A DNA stretch of 64,000 bases from Pseudomonadota bacterium (GTDB taxonomy: Bacteria; Myxococcota_A; Polyangia; Haliangiales; Haliangiaceae): positions 1 through 64,000 of the forward strand of contig JAKSDA010000509.1 in assembly GCA_022360315.1 (NCBI GenBank), given 5' to 3'. A program made the position numbers and the translations under genes. Under the pieces are notes generated by a model. The model saw nothing but the letters and a program-made list of their open reading frames with translations. It was not told where the DNA came from and did no database searches. This document shows, piece by piece, positions 26,668-35,773 of the stretch. Every line of letters begins with the position of its first letter. Positions within the stretch are counted from its first letter, which is position 1.

Positions 26668-28973
26668 CGCGGTTGCCTCTGGGCTCGCGGCCCGGTAGGC
26701 GAACGCAGCTCCACAGAGGAACACGTCGCCGCCCAGACCCGCAGTTGTTCCCGGTCCAGGGCGCCGTCTGCCAGCAACGGCAGGTGGTCCACGATCTCGA
26801 TGTGGACGGCATCTGCGTGTTCGCCGAGATGATCGACAATGTCCTGTACGGTCAATGCCATCCGATCGGTCTTAGCCCGGGCCGCAAACACGCGGTGGCC
26901 GAGTGGTTCGAGTGGATGTCCCGGGCCGGGCAGTTCGAGGATACGACGCAGGCCCGCCCTGTCCAGTACCGCGTTCCACTGCGCGTGGCTCAGAAAGGTC
27001 GCCTCGGTCTCTACTCTGCCGTCACTGGCATCGGCCAACATGAACGCCTGGGAGGCCATCACCCAGAACTCTTCCACCGTGGGCTCGGTGACGACCAGCC
27101 AACCACCGGGGGCGAGCAGTTCGTTGAGCCAGCCAAGCGAAGCATCCGTGTTGCGCGCGGCATTGAGCACGCCGCCGCCGATGACCACATCGACCGAGTT
27201 TGGTGCAACCCCCTGATCCCGTGGTGACACATCGATGTCGTAGAGGCCAAAGTGCACAGCCGGATATCGGGCCAGTTCCGGCGCGGCCTGGTCGAGGAAG
27301 TACCTGGAAACGTCGGTATAGAGATAGTCGACGTCGAGGTCAGACAGTTCCGGCAGCAGTGCCTCGGACGTGGCTCCGGTGCCGGCCCCGACCTCGAGCA
27401 CCCGGAGGGGTCGTCGCCCAGGCCATTGCCTGGCAATCCTGCCCACCAGAGCGGCCACGGCACGGTGCTGATAGCGAGCGGCAATGTGCTCCCGATACAA
27501 GGCCCTGGCGAGATCGCTCCGCCCTTCGGGAAACAACAGATGGACCGCTTGCACCTGGCCGCGGATCAGCTCAGGCAAGACCTCGGCGTTGCGACGTGCA
27601 TAGTCGATGGTGCCGGTGACACCCAGCGCGGCCATCCAGGCGGCTTCGACCTCGTCCCAGGCGTGGGCCAGGGCCGTATCAGAATAGTCGCGGGTTCGAG
27701 GTACAGCGCGCAGCAGGTCTCCGTCCCGATGCAGCAGACCTTGCTCGGTGAGCACCCGGAGCCAGCGACGAATGAGCGACCGATGCCGGGACGCGACCCG
27801 GGCCACGGCGACCACCTCGTCGGCGCCATGCGCGGCTGACGAGCTGGTAAACAGGCCGCAGCGATACAACCCGTTGAGCATGGACAGAAGGGCCGTTCGC
27901 CCCAGTTTTTGCACCGCGAAAATGGCCTGGCTCAAGTCGATTGTACCGAACTCGGCATCCACAGCCGCGGTGGTCTCGGCTAAAAGCTGCCGGATTCCCG
28001 GACCGCTCTCCACTGCATCGGGCCCGCGTGGCGCGGGAACCGCAAAAATCGCCCACCTGCCCTGGTCCACCTCGATGGCCGTGGCTGTGGCCACGGCCGG
28101 ATGGTCGGTCACGACATCCGCGATCCGCACCGCTTGCTTTTCGGCTCTGCGCGCAGCGTGCTCTACCGACAAAATTCCGGCCTGGCTGGCGATCCGCCCA
28201 AGGACGCGTACACCCAGTACGTGCCGCACCTCTGCCAGCTCGTGAGCAGACAGCGCACCACCGACCCCGGCGTCATAGACAACGCACTCCAGCCTGTCGA
28301 GATCGGCCAGGGCGAGCGCAGGATGGGTCACCAGGTCGCGCAAGAGTGTCGCGGATACGACGGCGCTGTCAGGGTCTGTCCGGTCCAGGAAGGCCAAAAC
28401 CTTGCCCGGAGCCACTGCCGGCTGCTGGTGGTAGACCGGGATGCCGGCACTCCAGCTCGCCAGCGCAGCATCACCGCCAAACTCGGCCAGTGACGAGACC
28501 ACCGCAGTGCGCGCAGGGGGCGAGCCGAGGGCGTCGCGCAATGCGACAATGGATGCCGAGAACGCCGCTGCGGACCATACAAACGACGTGCGAACCACTG
28601 TGAAAGGCGCTTCCTTGGCCAGCCTGGGCTGGTTGGCTCTGCGACCGTCCAGGATGGCCAGATCTCTGGCTGTGATGGTCAGTGCATGGCCGTCATTCTC
28701 GGGACCACTGCCGGCGGTGAATCGCGCCCCGAGCAACATTGCGGCCAGTCGAATCGGCACGGCTTGTCGCAGGTCCCCGGCGTTCCAGATCAGGGAACCA
28801 CCGGTATCGAGTGCGCGCTCGCGCAGCCCGGTCATGGTGCGGTACGTGGTCTCCAGGATTTCGTCCCCGGTCCATATCTGTCCATCGGATACCAGTGCTG
28901 TTCGCTCGCCAAGGCCTGCGAGCCCATCGAGGATCTGTTGGCACAGGGGGTCGGTGTTGGCAACGGGTTGCAT
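26664..28973 (-). CDS. Stand-alone degenerate adenylation domain with embedded methyltransferase
   Basis: A 769-residue protein shaped like the adenylation-methyltransferase part of a PchF-type NRPS module, but with no carrier protein, cyclization or TE domain. Residues 1-300 align by eye to an acyl-adenylating enzyme without its ATP loop: the YTSGSTGxPKG motif is absent, and only the framework remains (DLDRLECVVYDAG..., VRVLGRIASQAGILS). A winged-helix-like segment at about 360-420 and an SAM-binding domain with VLEVGAGTGATSE at 526-536 follow. The last 70 residues are the end of an A domain (IVDHLPLLADGALDREQL), where the catalytic Lys of NGKIDR is now Ala. I infer an A domain that cannot adenylate and serves as a scaffold for a methyltransferase acting in trans on a carrier-bound intermediate. 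It sits between the two reductase genes, with 5-bp or overlapping junctions. Confidence 0.8.
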   Translation of the reverse strand: MQPVANTDPLCQQILDGLAGLGERTALVSDGQIWTGDEILETTYRTMTGLRERALDTGGSLIWNAGDLRQAVPIRLAAMLLGARFTAGSGPENDGHALTITARDLAILDGRRANQPRLAKEAPFTVVRTSFVWSAAAFSASIVALRDALGSPPARTAVVSSLAEFGGDAALASWSAGIPVYHQQPAVAPGKVLAFLDRTDPDSAVVSATLLRDLVTHPALALADLDRLECVVYDAGVGGALSAHELAEVRHVLGVRVLGRIASQAGILSVEHAARRAEKQAVRIADVVTDHPAVATATAIEVDQGRWAIFAVPAPRGPDAVESGPGIRQLLAETTAAVDAEFGTIDLSQAIFAVQKLGRTALLSMLNGLYRCGLFTSSSAAHGADEVVAVARVASRHRSLIRRWLRVLTEQGLLHRDGDLLRAVPRTRDYSDTALAHAWDEVEAAWMAALGVTGTIDYARRNAEVLPELIRGQVQAVHLLFPEGRSDLARALYREHIAARYQHRAVAALVGRIARQWPGRRPLRVLEVGAGTGATSEALLPELSDLDVDYLYTDVSRYFLDQAAPELARYPAVHFGLYDIDVSPRDQGVAPNSVDVVIGGGVLNAARNTDASLGWLNELLAPGGWLVVTEPTVEEFWVMASQAFMLADASDGRVETEATFLSHAQWNAVLDRAGLRRILELPGPGHPLEPLGHRVFAARAKTDRMALTVQDIVDHLGEHADAVHIEIVDHLPLLADGALDREQLRVWAATCSSVELRSPTGPRAQRQPR

Positions 28974-28978
28974 GGCCG

Positions 28979-31159
28979 TCAGCAGGTTGTGGCAAAAAAC
29001 AAGTTCTGGCCGGCAACAGCCAGCGGTGATTCGGGAGCGGGCAGGACGATCCGCGGCACGAAGCCCGCTGCCTGCAGTTCGGCGTTCCAGCCCGGTGTGT
29101 CCACAAACACGTGGTCGGTGCCAGCGCGGCGGTCCTCGCTGCCCAATAGCGGGGCACCGGATGGGGGAGACAACAAAAACTGCATGGCCGTGAGAATCGC
29201 GTGATTCTCACGGGTAGACTCGGTGAATACCAGCCATCCGCCAGGAGTGAGCACGCGGCGGATCCGGCGCAGCGTGCGCCCGATATGAGTCGCGTTGTGA
29301 AGAACATTGCCTGCGAGCACCACGTCGGCGGCGCAAGGAGCCACCCCCTGGGCCGCAAAATCGCGGTTGATATCGAGTACGTGGCAGCGAAAACCTGGAC
29401 CGTGACCAGAACCCTCCCCAAAACGCTGTCTGGCCGCAACCGCGAATACGCGGGAGATATCGGTGAATAGATAGTCGGTCTCCGTGCCGTCGAGGGCTTG
29501 CAGGGCAGCCTCGGTGGTGAGTCCGGCGCCTCCGCCGAGTTCGATCACGCGCAAGGGCACCTGCCCCATGTGGGCATACCGGCGTATCAGGTATGCGCTG
29601 GCGGCATTGAGATACGCAGTGAAGACATTGTCTTGGTAGGCGGCCAGGGCGGTGAGAACCTGTCCGTCGCGGAATGCCAGCTGTTGGATCGAAACCTCGT
29701 CGCGGACCAGATTGGCCAGCTGCTCCAGAGCTGCCCGGTGCACGTCGGCCATTTTTGGCGGGAAGCCGAGCGCCTCATAGGCATCGGGCAGGTCTGCGGC
29801 CGTGCCACCGTCGGGCAGGGTGCGATGCCATCGGTATCCATTGGCGGTTTTCGCGACCACGCCTTGTTCCATCAGCGCCACGAGCCAGCGCCGAACCAGC
29901 CATGCGTGCCGCGGCGCTGTACCCAGCCCGAGCAGAATCTGCTCTGTGGTGCGCGCGCGGCCGTCTTTTGTCAGCGCGCCCGTTGCAAGCAGCAAGGTCT
30001 CGATGGCGCCCAGACTAATCGCCTCGAGTCGCCGCATTGCCTGCGGCACGTGCGCCAGCTCATCCATGCTGGCACCCTGGCTCGGTAGGCCAGCCAGCCC
30101 CGCTCGATGGGCCTCGTCGCTGTCGGGAAGTTCATCAACCGCGCAGTCATCGTCGTCACCAGCTGCCTCGATGGCGGCCGCCGCGAGTTCGGCTACCGGG
30201 ACGACTTCGGGGTTGGCGCGCGCCATGGGCGGTCCGAGCACGGCGAGTGCCTCGTCTGTGAGACGGCGCAACGTCAGCTGATACTGGGCTCCAGCGATCG
30301 CTTTCTCCGGGTTGTCCAGCCCCCTGGCAAAGGCAGTCAGTTCCGCACGGATGGAGCGCAACCAGCCCCCGGTCTCACGCCTGGCCGGGTCGGGATGGCT
30401 GCCCAGCACCACCGCGGCGCCAGCAGGGCGCGGCGTCCAGGTAATCCGCCCGTGGACGCAGGTCAGGGCAAGTTCGCCGGCATGGCTATCTACAACGATT
30501 TCTATGGCCGCGTGCCGGCCAGGAGTCTCCTCATTGCGCACCCGCAACACCAGCGGCACATCCGCCAGACTACCTCCCAGGATGACCAGCCCACCGGGCA
30601 GCCGGGTGAGTTCGTGGACCTGCCAGGGGCGCAGCCTGGGCAGGGCATTTCCCACCAGGTGAAACAGCGCCTGGAGCGACCCCCGGGTGCACCTCGCCGC
30701 GACGTGACGCACGGATACTCGCGCACCCAGCGCACGAGCTGCACCGGCGAAGCGTCGCGATGCCGGCATGTTGGCGACAAACTGTGCGAGCCGAAAGCAG
30801 GTCTGAGTACGGCGCGCCTGCCGTATGCACTCGACAAGTGCACTGTACTCGAAAGGAGGCTCGACGAGCACCGAGATGCCGCGTCCCAGCAGATCCGCTG
30901 CGCGCTCTCCCGTGGACACACCATGACCCGTGGCCGACACCCAGCCAGCTCGGATGCCCGGCGGCAGTTGCTCCAGCCGGGTCCAATGGGCAATCCTGCC
31001 CTGTTCCGCCAACTTTCGGGCCGGGTGACCATCCTCGGCGAGCTGTCCCATGAGCTGGAACTCTGGGTTCGTACGCAAGGGGCTCGTACCCATCAGCGCC
31101 GCGAGGTCGAGCGGGCCAAATCCGGTGCCGCATACTACCAGCGGAACGGCGGCTGTCAC
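28979..31159 (-). CDS. Fusion of thiazolinyl imide reductase-like domain and methyltransferase
   Basis: A 726-residue two-part protein. Residues 1-330 follow the Irp3/PchG fold (VVCGTGFGPLDLAAL at the N-terminus, LGRGISVLVEPPFEYSALVECIRQA near 100), but the family's EHPVH block reads EPPFE and the Tyr-containing segment reads LAQFVAN, so the proposed catalytic His and Tyr are both missing. After an acidic, Ala-rich linker (about 325-365) comes a winged-helix-like segment (380-440) and an SAM-binding domain with VIELGGGAGLTTE at 538-550. Both segments resemble those in NRPS2 and in the next gene. The reductase half is probably inactive but may still bind nucleotide or the synthetase; the methyltransferase half should act in trans. 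The start overlaps the stop of the upstream gene as ATGA. Confidence 0.82.
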   Translation of the reverse strand: MTAAVPLVVCGTGFGPLDLAALMGTSPLRTNPEFQLMGQLAEDGHPARKLAEQGRIAHWTRLEQLPPGIRAGWVSATGHGVSTGERAADLLGRGISVLVEPPFEYSALVECIRQARRTQTCFRLAQFVANMPASRRFAGAARALGARVSVRHVAARCTRGSLQALFHLVGNALPRLRPWQVHELTRLPGGLVILGGSLADVPLVLRVRNEETPGRHAAIEIVVDSHAGELALTCVHGRITWTPRPAGAAVVLGSHPDPARRETGGWLRSIRAELTAFARGLDNPEKAIAGAQYQLTLRRLTDEALAVLGPPMARANPEVVPVAELAAAAIEAAGDDDDCAVDELPDSDEAHRAGLAGLPSQGASMDELAHVPQAMRRLEAISLGAIETLLLATGALTKDGRARTTEQILLGLGTAPRHAWLVRRWLVALMEQGVVAKTANGYRWHRTLPDGGTAADLPDAYEALGFPPKMADVHRAALEQLANLVRDEVSIQQLAFRDGQVLTALAAYQDNVFTAYLNAASAYLIRRYAHMGQVPLRVIELGGGAGLTTEAALQALDGTETDYLFTDISRVFAVAARQRFGEGSGHGPGFRCHVLDINRDFAAQGVAPCAADVVLAGNVLHNATHIGRTLRRIRRVLTPGGWLVFTESTRENHAILTAMQFLLSPPSGAPLLGSEDRRAGTDHVFVDTPGWNAELQAAGFVPRIVLPAPESPLAVAGQNLFFATTC

Positions 31160-32265
31160 AGTGATCCCTCCTGGGTGACCCCGAGCGCATCAATCGGTAC
31201 CTGCAGCACTTCCAGCGCGGTCACAGCGCCGCTTTCGCGTAGGCGGCTGATAGTGGATACGGGCTCCAGAACGTCGGCGGCAAAGTGGCGTCCAGCAGGC
31301 ACTTCGTCCCATGTCACGGCCAATGTGGCGAGCGCGGCCAGAGTCCCGGTGAGTTCGGCGTTGCGCCGTCCGCGCAGCACCAGAGTCCGGATAATCGGCA
31401 CACCGTCCTGCACACCGTCGAGCTGGACCAGCAGAGTAACCTGGGGCTCGCGTCCCGCCAGGTCCAGCTGGCTGGCCCGGCACAAGGCCGCGATCGCGCC
31501 GCTCCGCTCAAGGCTGTGGACGCGGTCAAAAGCGTTGAGGACATGCTGGCCTGTCAGCACCGTGTACCAATCGCCCCGTACAAGCCCCAAGGCTGCTGCC
31601 AGCCGCTCGCCCTCGGTATTGAGGTAGGGCAGAACAGTGGCCGGGCCCGGGAAAAAGGGAACATCGATATCACGCTGGCGGGTCAATACTCCGGATCGAC
31701 GCCCACCCCGCCATGCGGCCAGTGATTCGCTCACTTCCTCCGCGGCGCCCTGTAGATAGTCGTCCGCGGCCACCTCGGTGAAGTGGTCCAATAAGCCAAA
31801 ATAGCTGATCAAGCTGTGAACCTGACCCAATTCCCGGTGCGCTGCCCAGCGCGGCAAGAGCCCGGTCAATCCCGGTTGCAGTCCTGCGGAAAGCACAGCC
31901 ACGCGCTCTCGGACCCGGTACTCTGCTTCATCGAGCAGGGCGTGCAACCCATCATCACCGGCGGCATCCACGTACTCGGCGCCCGCTTGCATGGCGGCCC
32001 TGGCCGCGCGGTCCACAATGGCATACGACGGCCCGGCACAGTTGACCAGGATGCCGCAACCATCGACAAAGCGATCGAGCGACGCCTCGTCGTGGAAGTC
32101 CACGGCCTGATAGTGGACCCGCTTTTCGGCGAACTCACTGGCAAATCGCTTGCCCGCGTCGGCATTGCGCCCGCCGATGCGCAGCGGACCGAGACCCAAC
32201 CGCAGTAGCTGCCGAGTTGCATGGCTTCCAACATCGCCATAGCCGCCCAAAATACCGATCATCAT
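31156..32265 (-). CDS. Saccharopine dehydrogenase-like NAD(P)-binding reductase
   Basis: About 369 residues. I use the ATG at 32265, since AGGAGG lies 7 bases upstream; the open frame extends 124 codons further back inside the ABC transporter gene, but that part is antisense-like and featureless. The N-terminus IGILGGYGDVGSHATRQLL is a Rossmann nucleotide-binding loop, followed by LRIGGRN and VNCAGPSYAIVDRA, the pattern of the saccharopine dehydrogenase NADP-binding family. The C-terminal half (residues 190-369) is the larger substrate domain. It starts overlapping the ABC gene stop and ends overlapping the reductase-methyltransferase start, so it belongs to the operon. It may reduce a ring, imine or carbonyl of the siderophore; the substrate is unknown. 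Confidence 0.8.
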   Translation of the reverse strand: MMIGILGGYGDVGSHATRQLLRLGLGPLRIGGRNADAGKRFASEFAEKRVHYQAVDFHDEASLDRFVDGCGILVNCAGPSYAIVDRAARAAMQAGAEYVDAAGDDGLHALLDEAEYRVRERVAVLSAGLQPGLTGLLPRWAAHRELGQVHSLISYFGLLDHFTEVAADDYLQGAAEEVSESLAAWRGGRRSGVLTRQRDIDVPFFPGPATVLPYLNTEGERLAAALGLVRGDWYTVLTGQHVLNAFDRVHSLERSGAIAALCRASQLDLAGREPQVTLLVQLDGVQDGVPIIRTLVLRGRRNAELTGTLAALATLAVTWDEVPAGRHFAADVLEPVSTISRLRESGAVTALEVLQVPIDALGVTQEGSL

Positions 32266-34004
32266 CCGCCAACCTCCTGCACCAGCCGCCAGCCCTGGGC
32301 ACGGCTGCGCTCGTTCCAAAAGGCCGTATACCGTCCATGTCGCGCCAGCAGCTCTCCATGAGTGCCCGCCTCGACGACACATCCCCGGTCGAGTACCAGG
32401 ATCTGATGCGCAGCCGTCACCGTGGAAAGCTGATGTGCGATTACCAGCAGGGTCGACCGTTCCATCAGGATTCGCATCGTGTTGCGGATGTAGCGCTGAT
32501 TGTTCGGATCGAGCGCTGCAGTGGCTTCGTCCAGCAACACGATGGGCGCGTTTTTGAGCACCGCTCGAGCGATCGACACCCGCTGGCGCTCCCCACCGGA
32601 TAGTGACGTCCCACCTTCGCCAACCGGAGTATTCCAACCCTGGGGCAGGCGCTGAACGATTTCGTCCACTCCTGCCAGACGAGCCGCTTCGCGCACCTCA
32701 GCATCCGTGGCATCGAGGCGCCCAACCCGGATATTTGCCGCCAGGGTATCGTCGAAAAGATAGACGTCCTGCATGACCAGCGACAGCTGCGCCATCAAGT
32801 CTTCGGTGGAGAGCTCGCGAACATCCACTCCTCCGACCCGTACCGAGCCTGCATCGACATCGAAAAACCGCGCGATCAAGCGGGTGATCGTGGTCTTGCC
32901 CGAACCGGAGGCACCGACGATCGCCGTCATGGTCCTGGGCTGGATCCGGAACGACAGATCGCGGAGCACCGGGGCCCCACGCTGGTACTCGAAACTCACG
33001 CCGGCAAACTCGACCGTACCCGGCGCAGTGACAGGCGTGGAGCGCGCTGGCTCGGCAAGCGGCTCTTCGTCCAAGATCGCGGCAAGCCGGCGCAGATCGT
33101 TGCCCGCCATGCGCAAAAGCCCACTGCGGCCAGCAGCCTCGGCCAGTGGGCCCGCAAACCGAGCAGCCAGTGCTAGCAATGCGACCAGCTCGATGGCATC
33201 GATGGCTCCCTCGATGGCGAGCAGCACACCCACCCCGATCAGCGCGGTAAAGGCCAGCTGCACAGACAGCCCGCTAGCGAGCAAGCGGGGAAAAGTCCGC
33301 CGCAGCATCGATCCACCGGCAATGCGCTGGTCATCGATGGCTTTTTCCAGAGGCTCATAACCAACTGTGGTGCGACCGAATGCGCGCATTACTTCTTGAT
33401 TGCGCGCAAATTCGATGACTCGGTTGCTGGCACGTACCCCGGCAGCGTCCACTTGCTCCTCGGTGCGAGCGACCCACGCCGAGGACCATCGGTGGGTCAG
33501 ATAGATCAGCGGCATGGAGAGGATGGCGGTCAACCCGAGCCGCCAGTCGAAAAACAGCATAGCCACGGCGATCGTCGCCGGGGTGAGGATACTGCTGACC
33601 ACGGGACTCAGCAGATGAGCAAACACATTGGTGACCATTACAGTGCCGGCGGTGGCGCTCTTGGATAAACGGCCGATCTTCTCGGAGGAGAACCAGCCCA
33701 ATGGCAAGCGCGCCACATGGTCGCCGAGTCGGTCGTGCAGGGTGGTAAGCACGACCAGCGCCAGGGCAAAGCCCTTCATGGCCTGTTGGTAATGTGCGAT
33801 GCACGTCACGGCTACCAGTGCAGCCAGCACCAGCAGCCAGAACAGCGTCCGGTCGAAGTGTGCCGCAAGCAGGGCCTGCAGCGTCGGAACCAACACCACC
33901 ATGGCCGCGCCTTGAAGCAAGGAGAAGACAAAAAGCCAGCCCAGGTAGATGCGCAGTGCCCTGGCGTGCCTGGGCCCCAAAAGCGTCGTCAGATCCCGGA
34001 TCAC
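32262..34004 (-). CDS. ABC half-transporter (YbtQ/YbtP-like), siderophore transport
   Basis: A 580-residue half-transporter starting at a GTG (34004) that overlaps the previous stop as GTGA, with GAGGAGGG just upstream. Six transmembrane helices fill residues about 20-300. The ATPase follows with Walker A GASGSGKTT, signature LSGGERQRVSIARA, Walker B IVLLDEATAALD and switch His in LLVIAHQLST. It is exporter-shaped and pairs with the next half-transporter upstream. The same architecture is found in the YbtP/YbtQ pair of yersiniabactin, where, despite the exporter-type fold, the pair is known for uptake. Direction here cannot be read from sequence. Confidence 0.92.
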   Translation of the reverse strand: MIRDLTTLLGPRHARALRIYLGWLFVFSLLQGAAMVVLVPTLQALLAAHFDRTLFWLLVLAALVAVTCIAHYQQAMKGFALALVVLTTLHDRLGDHVARLPLGWFSSEKIGRLSKSATAGTVMVTNVFAHLLSPVVSSILTPATIAVAMLFFDWRLGLTAILSMPLIYLTHRWSSAWVARTEEQVDAAGVRASNRVIEFARNQEVMRAFGRTTVGYEPLEKAIDDQRIAGGSMLRRTFPRLLASGLSVQLAFTALIGVGVLLAIEGAIDAIELVALLALAARFAGPLAEAAGRSGLLRMAGNDLRRLAAILDEEPLAEPARSTPVTAPGTVEFAGVSFEYQRGAPVLRDLSFRIQPRTMTAIVGASGSGKTTITRLIARFFDVDAGSVRVGGVDVRELSTEDLMAQLSLVMQDVYLFDDTLAANIRVGRLDATDAEVREAARLAGVDEIVQRLPQGWNTPVGEGGTSLSGGERQRVSIARAVLKNAPIVLLDEATAALDPNNQRYIRNTMRILMERSTLLVIAHQLSTVTAAHQILVLDRGCVVEAGTHGELLARHGRYTAFWNERSRAQGWRLVQEVGG

Positions 34005-35773
34005 GACACCCTCCTCACTCCTGCGCAGGCAACGCTCGGGTCGATATTGGAGTAGGAGCGCCACATCATGGCATAGAGCCCATCAGCGGCGAGAAGTTCA
34101 GCATGGGTGCCGCGTTGCTTCACTCGGCCCTGGTCGAGCACGATGATCTGGTCCACGTTGGTGATGGTCGCGAGTCGATGAGCGATTACCAACACGGTGC
34201 GACCGCGCGAAACCGCGGACAATGCGTCCTGGATCTGGGCTTCCGACTCGGGATCGGCGTAAGCGGTTGCCTCGTCCAGGATCAGCACAGGGGTATCGGC
34301 CAACAGCATACGCGCAATGGACAGCCGCTGCGCCTCACCGCCGGACAACACCGCGTCCTCGCCGATTACGGAGTCATATCCCCTGGGCAGAGCCTCGATT
34401 CGGTGGTGAATCTGGGCCTGACGGGCAGCCGCGATCATGTCCTGGTCGCTGGCCCCGAGACGACCGAGACGGAGATTGTCCGCCACGGATCCGTGCACCA
34501 GCTGTACATCCTGCAGGACAAATCCCACCTGCCGATACAGCACGTCCGGTGCGATCATTCGCAGGTCTACACCGCCGAGAAGGACCCTCCCGGCGGTCAC
34601 GTCGTGGAATCGCGGTACCAGCTTGGCCAACGTCGACTTTCCCGCCCCCGAGCTGCCGACCAGCGCGGTCACCGTACCGGGCTTGCACGAGAAGCTCACA
34701 TCTGAGAGCACATTTCTGTCCCCATCGTAGCTGAACGAGATGTTTTCGAACTCGATCTCGGCCCCCCGAGGGGGTTGCGGCTCTGCTGCAACCGGCAATG
34801 ACGATTCGTCGAGTAGGGCGGTGATGCGCTGGGCCGCGGCGAGGGCCTTGCGCTGGGCGGTCAGGCCCTGGTTGAGCGTGAGAACTGTCTGCGGGATGAC
34901 CATGGCGATGAGGAGCTCGACCAGAAGCTCGATCGGACTCACCCAGCCTCGGGCGATAAACCAGGTACCTGCAGTCAAACTCACCAGCAGGATCACCGGA
35001 ACCGAAAGGGCCATCGAACTGAACGCTTCGACGCGGAGCAATGGGCGCACCCAGCCGGTGTAGCGCTCGCTGAAGTCACTGACCGCGCTTTGGTAGCTCC
35101 GGTGAGCGCGACCCGTCTGTCCGAATGCCTTCACCACAGAAATGCCGTGCACAAACTCGACAATCGCCGCGCTCACTCGGGCAAAGCTCGCATCGAGCTG
35201 GACCATCTTGTCGGCAAAGCCGCGCATCATCCACGCATAGGCCGCGATATAGATCGGCAGAGTGGCCACGGCGAGCAAGGCAAGCCGAAAATCCAGCCAG
35301 CATAGATACGCCAGGCCTCCGAGGGGCAGCACAATGGCAGAGACGAACTCGACGTCGTGGTGGGCGACCAGATGGTGCAAATCCTGGAGATCGTCTTGAA
35401 CCGCCTTGCGAACCATTCCCGAGGTTTTGTCGGTGTACCATCCCAGCGGAACCCGGCCCAGCTTGCGCACCAGAGCCCGCCGCAGGAAAGTCTGCAGCCG
35501 ATGATCGGCGATGTGAGTCACCCACAACGCGAATCCTGTACAGGCCCAGCCCAGGCCGAGGCCAGCCACGACAATGAGGGCGACCACAGCCAGGGCAGCG
35601 AGGTCGAGCGGCCCGGGCTCGACCAGAGCTCGGCCGAGCTCTGCGATCCCGATAAAGGGGACCAGAGTGGTCAGCGCACCGATCCCACCGAGAAGCGTGC
35701 CGACACGGATGAGCCCTGCCACGGGCCGACGCAACTCGCGTAGCGACGCATTCTGCCGCTGGTTCGTCTTCAT
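34001..35773 (-). CDS. ABC half-transporter (YbtP/YbtQ-like), siderophore transport
   Basis: A 590-residue half-transporter from the ATG at 35773, which overlaps the NRPS2 stop as ATGA; the open frame upstream of it lies inside the NRPS2 TE domain and is ignored. The membrane domain covers about 20-300 and the ATPase about 340-580, with Walker A GSSGAGKST, signature LSGGEAQRLSIARM, Walker B VLILDEATAYAD and switch His in VLVIAHRLAT. The YAD in place of the usual ALD after Walker B is a small deviation. It should form a heterodimer with the product of the next gene and move the siderophore or its iron complex across the inner membrane. Translational coupling to NRPS2 supports that role. Confidence 0.92.
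   Translation of the reverse strand: MKTNQRQNASLRELRRPVAGLIRVGTLLGGIGALTTLVPFIGIAELGRALVEPGPLDLAALAVVALIVVAGLGLGWACTGFALWVTHIADHRLQTFLRRALVRKLGRVPLGWYTDKTSGMVRKAVQDDLQDLHHLVAHHDVEFVSAIVLPLGGLAYLCWLDFRLALLAVATLPIYIAAYAWMMRGFADKMVQLDASFARVSAAIVEFVHGISVVKAFGQTGRAHRSYQSAVSDFSERYTGWVRPLLRVEAFSSMALSVPVILLVSLTAGTWFIARGWVSPIELLVELLIAMVIPQTVLTLNQGLTAQRKALAAAQRITALLDESSLPVAAEPQPPRGAEIEFENISFSYDGDRNVLSDVSFSCKPGTVTALVGSSGAGKSTLAKLVPRFHDVTAGRVLLGGVDLRMIAPDVLYRQVGFVLQDVQLVHGSVADNLRLGRLGASDQDMIAAARQAQIHHRIEALPRGYDSVIGEDAVLSGGEAQRLSIARMLLADTPVLILDEATAYADPESEAQIQDALSAVSRGRTVLVIAHRLATITNVDQIIVLDQGRVKQRGTHAELLAADGLYAMMWRSYSNIDPSVACAGVRRVS

Noticed and set aside
32266..32637. N-terminal extension of the saccharopine dehydrogenase-like gene
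   Set aside because: The extra 124 codons lie inside the ABC transporter gene and lack similarity; AGGAGG precedes the later ATG.
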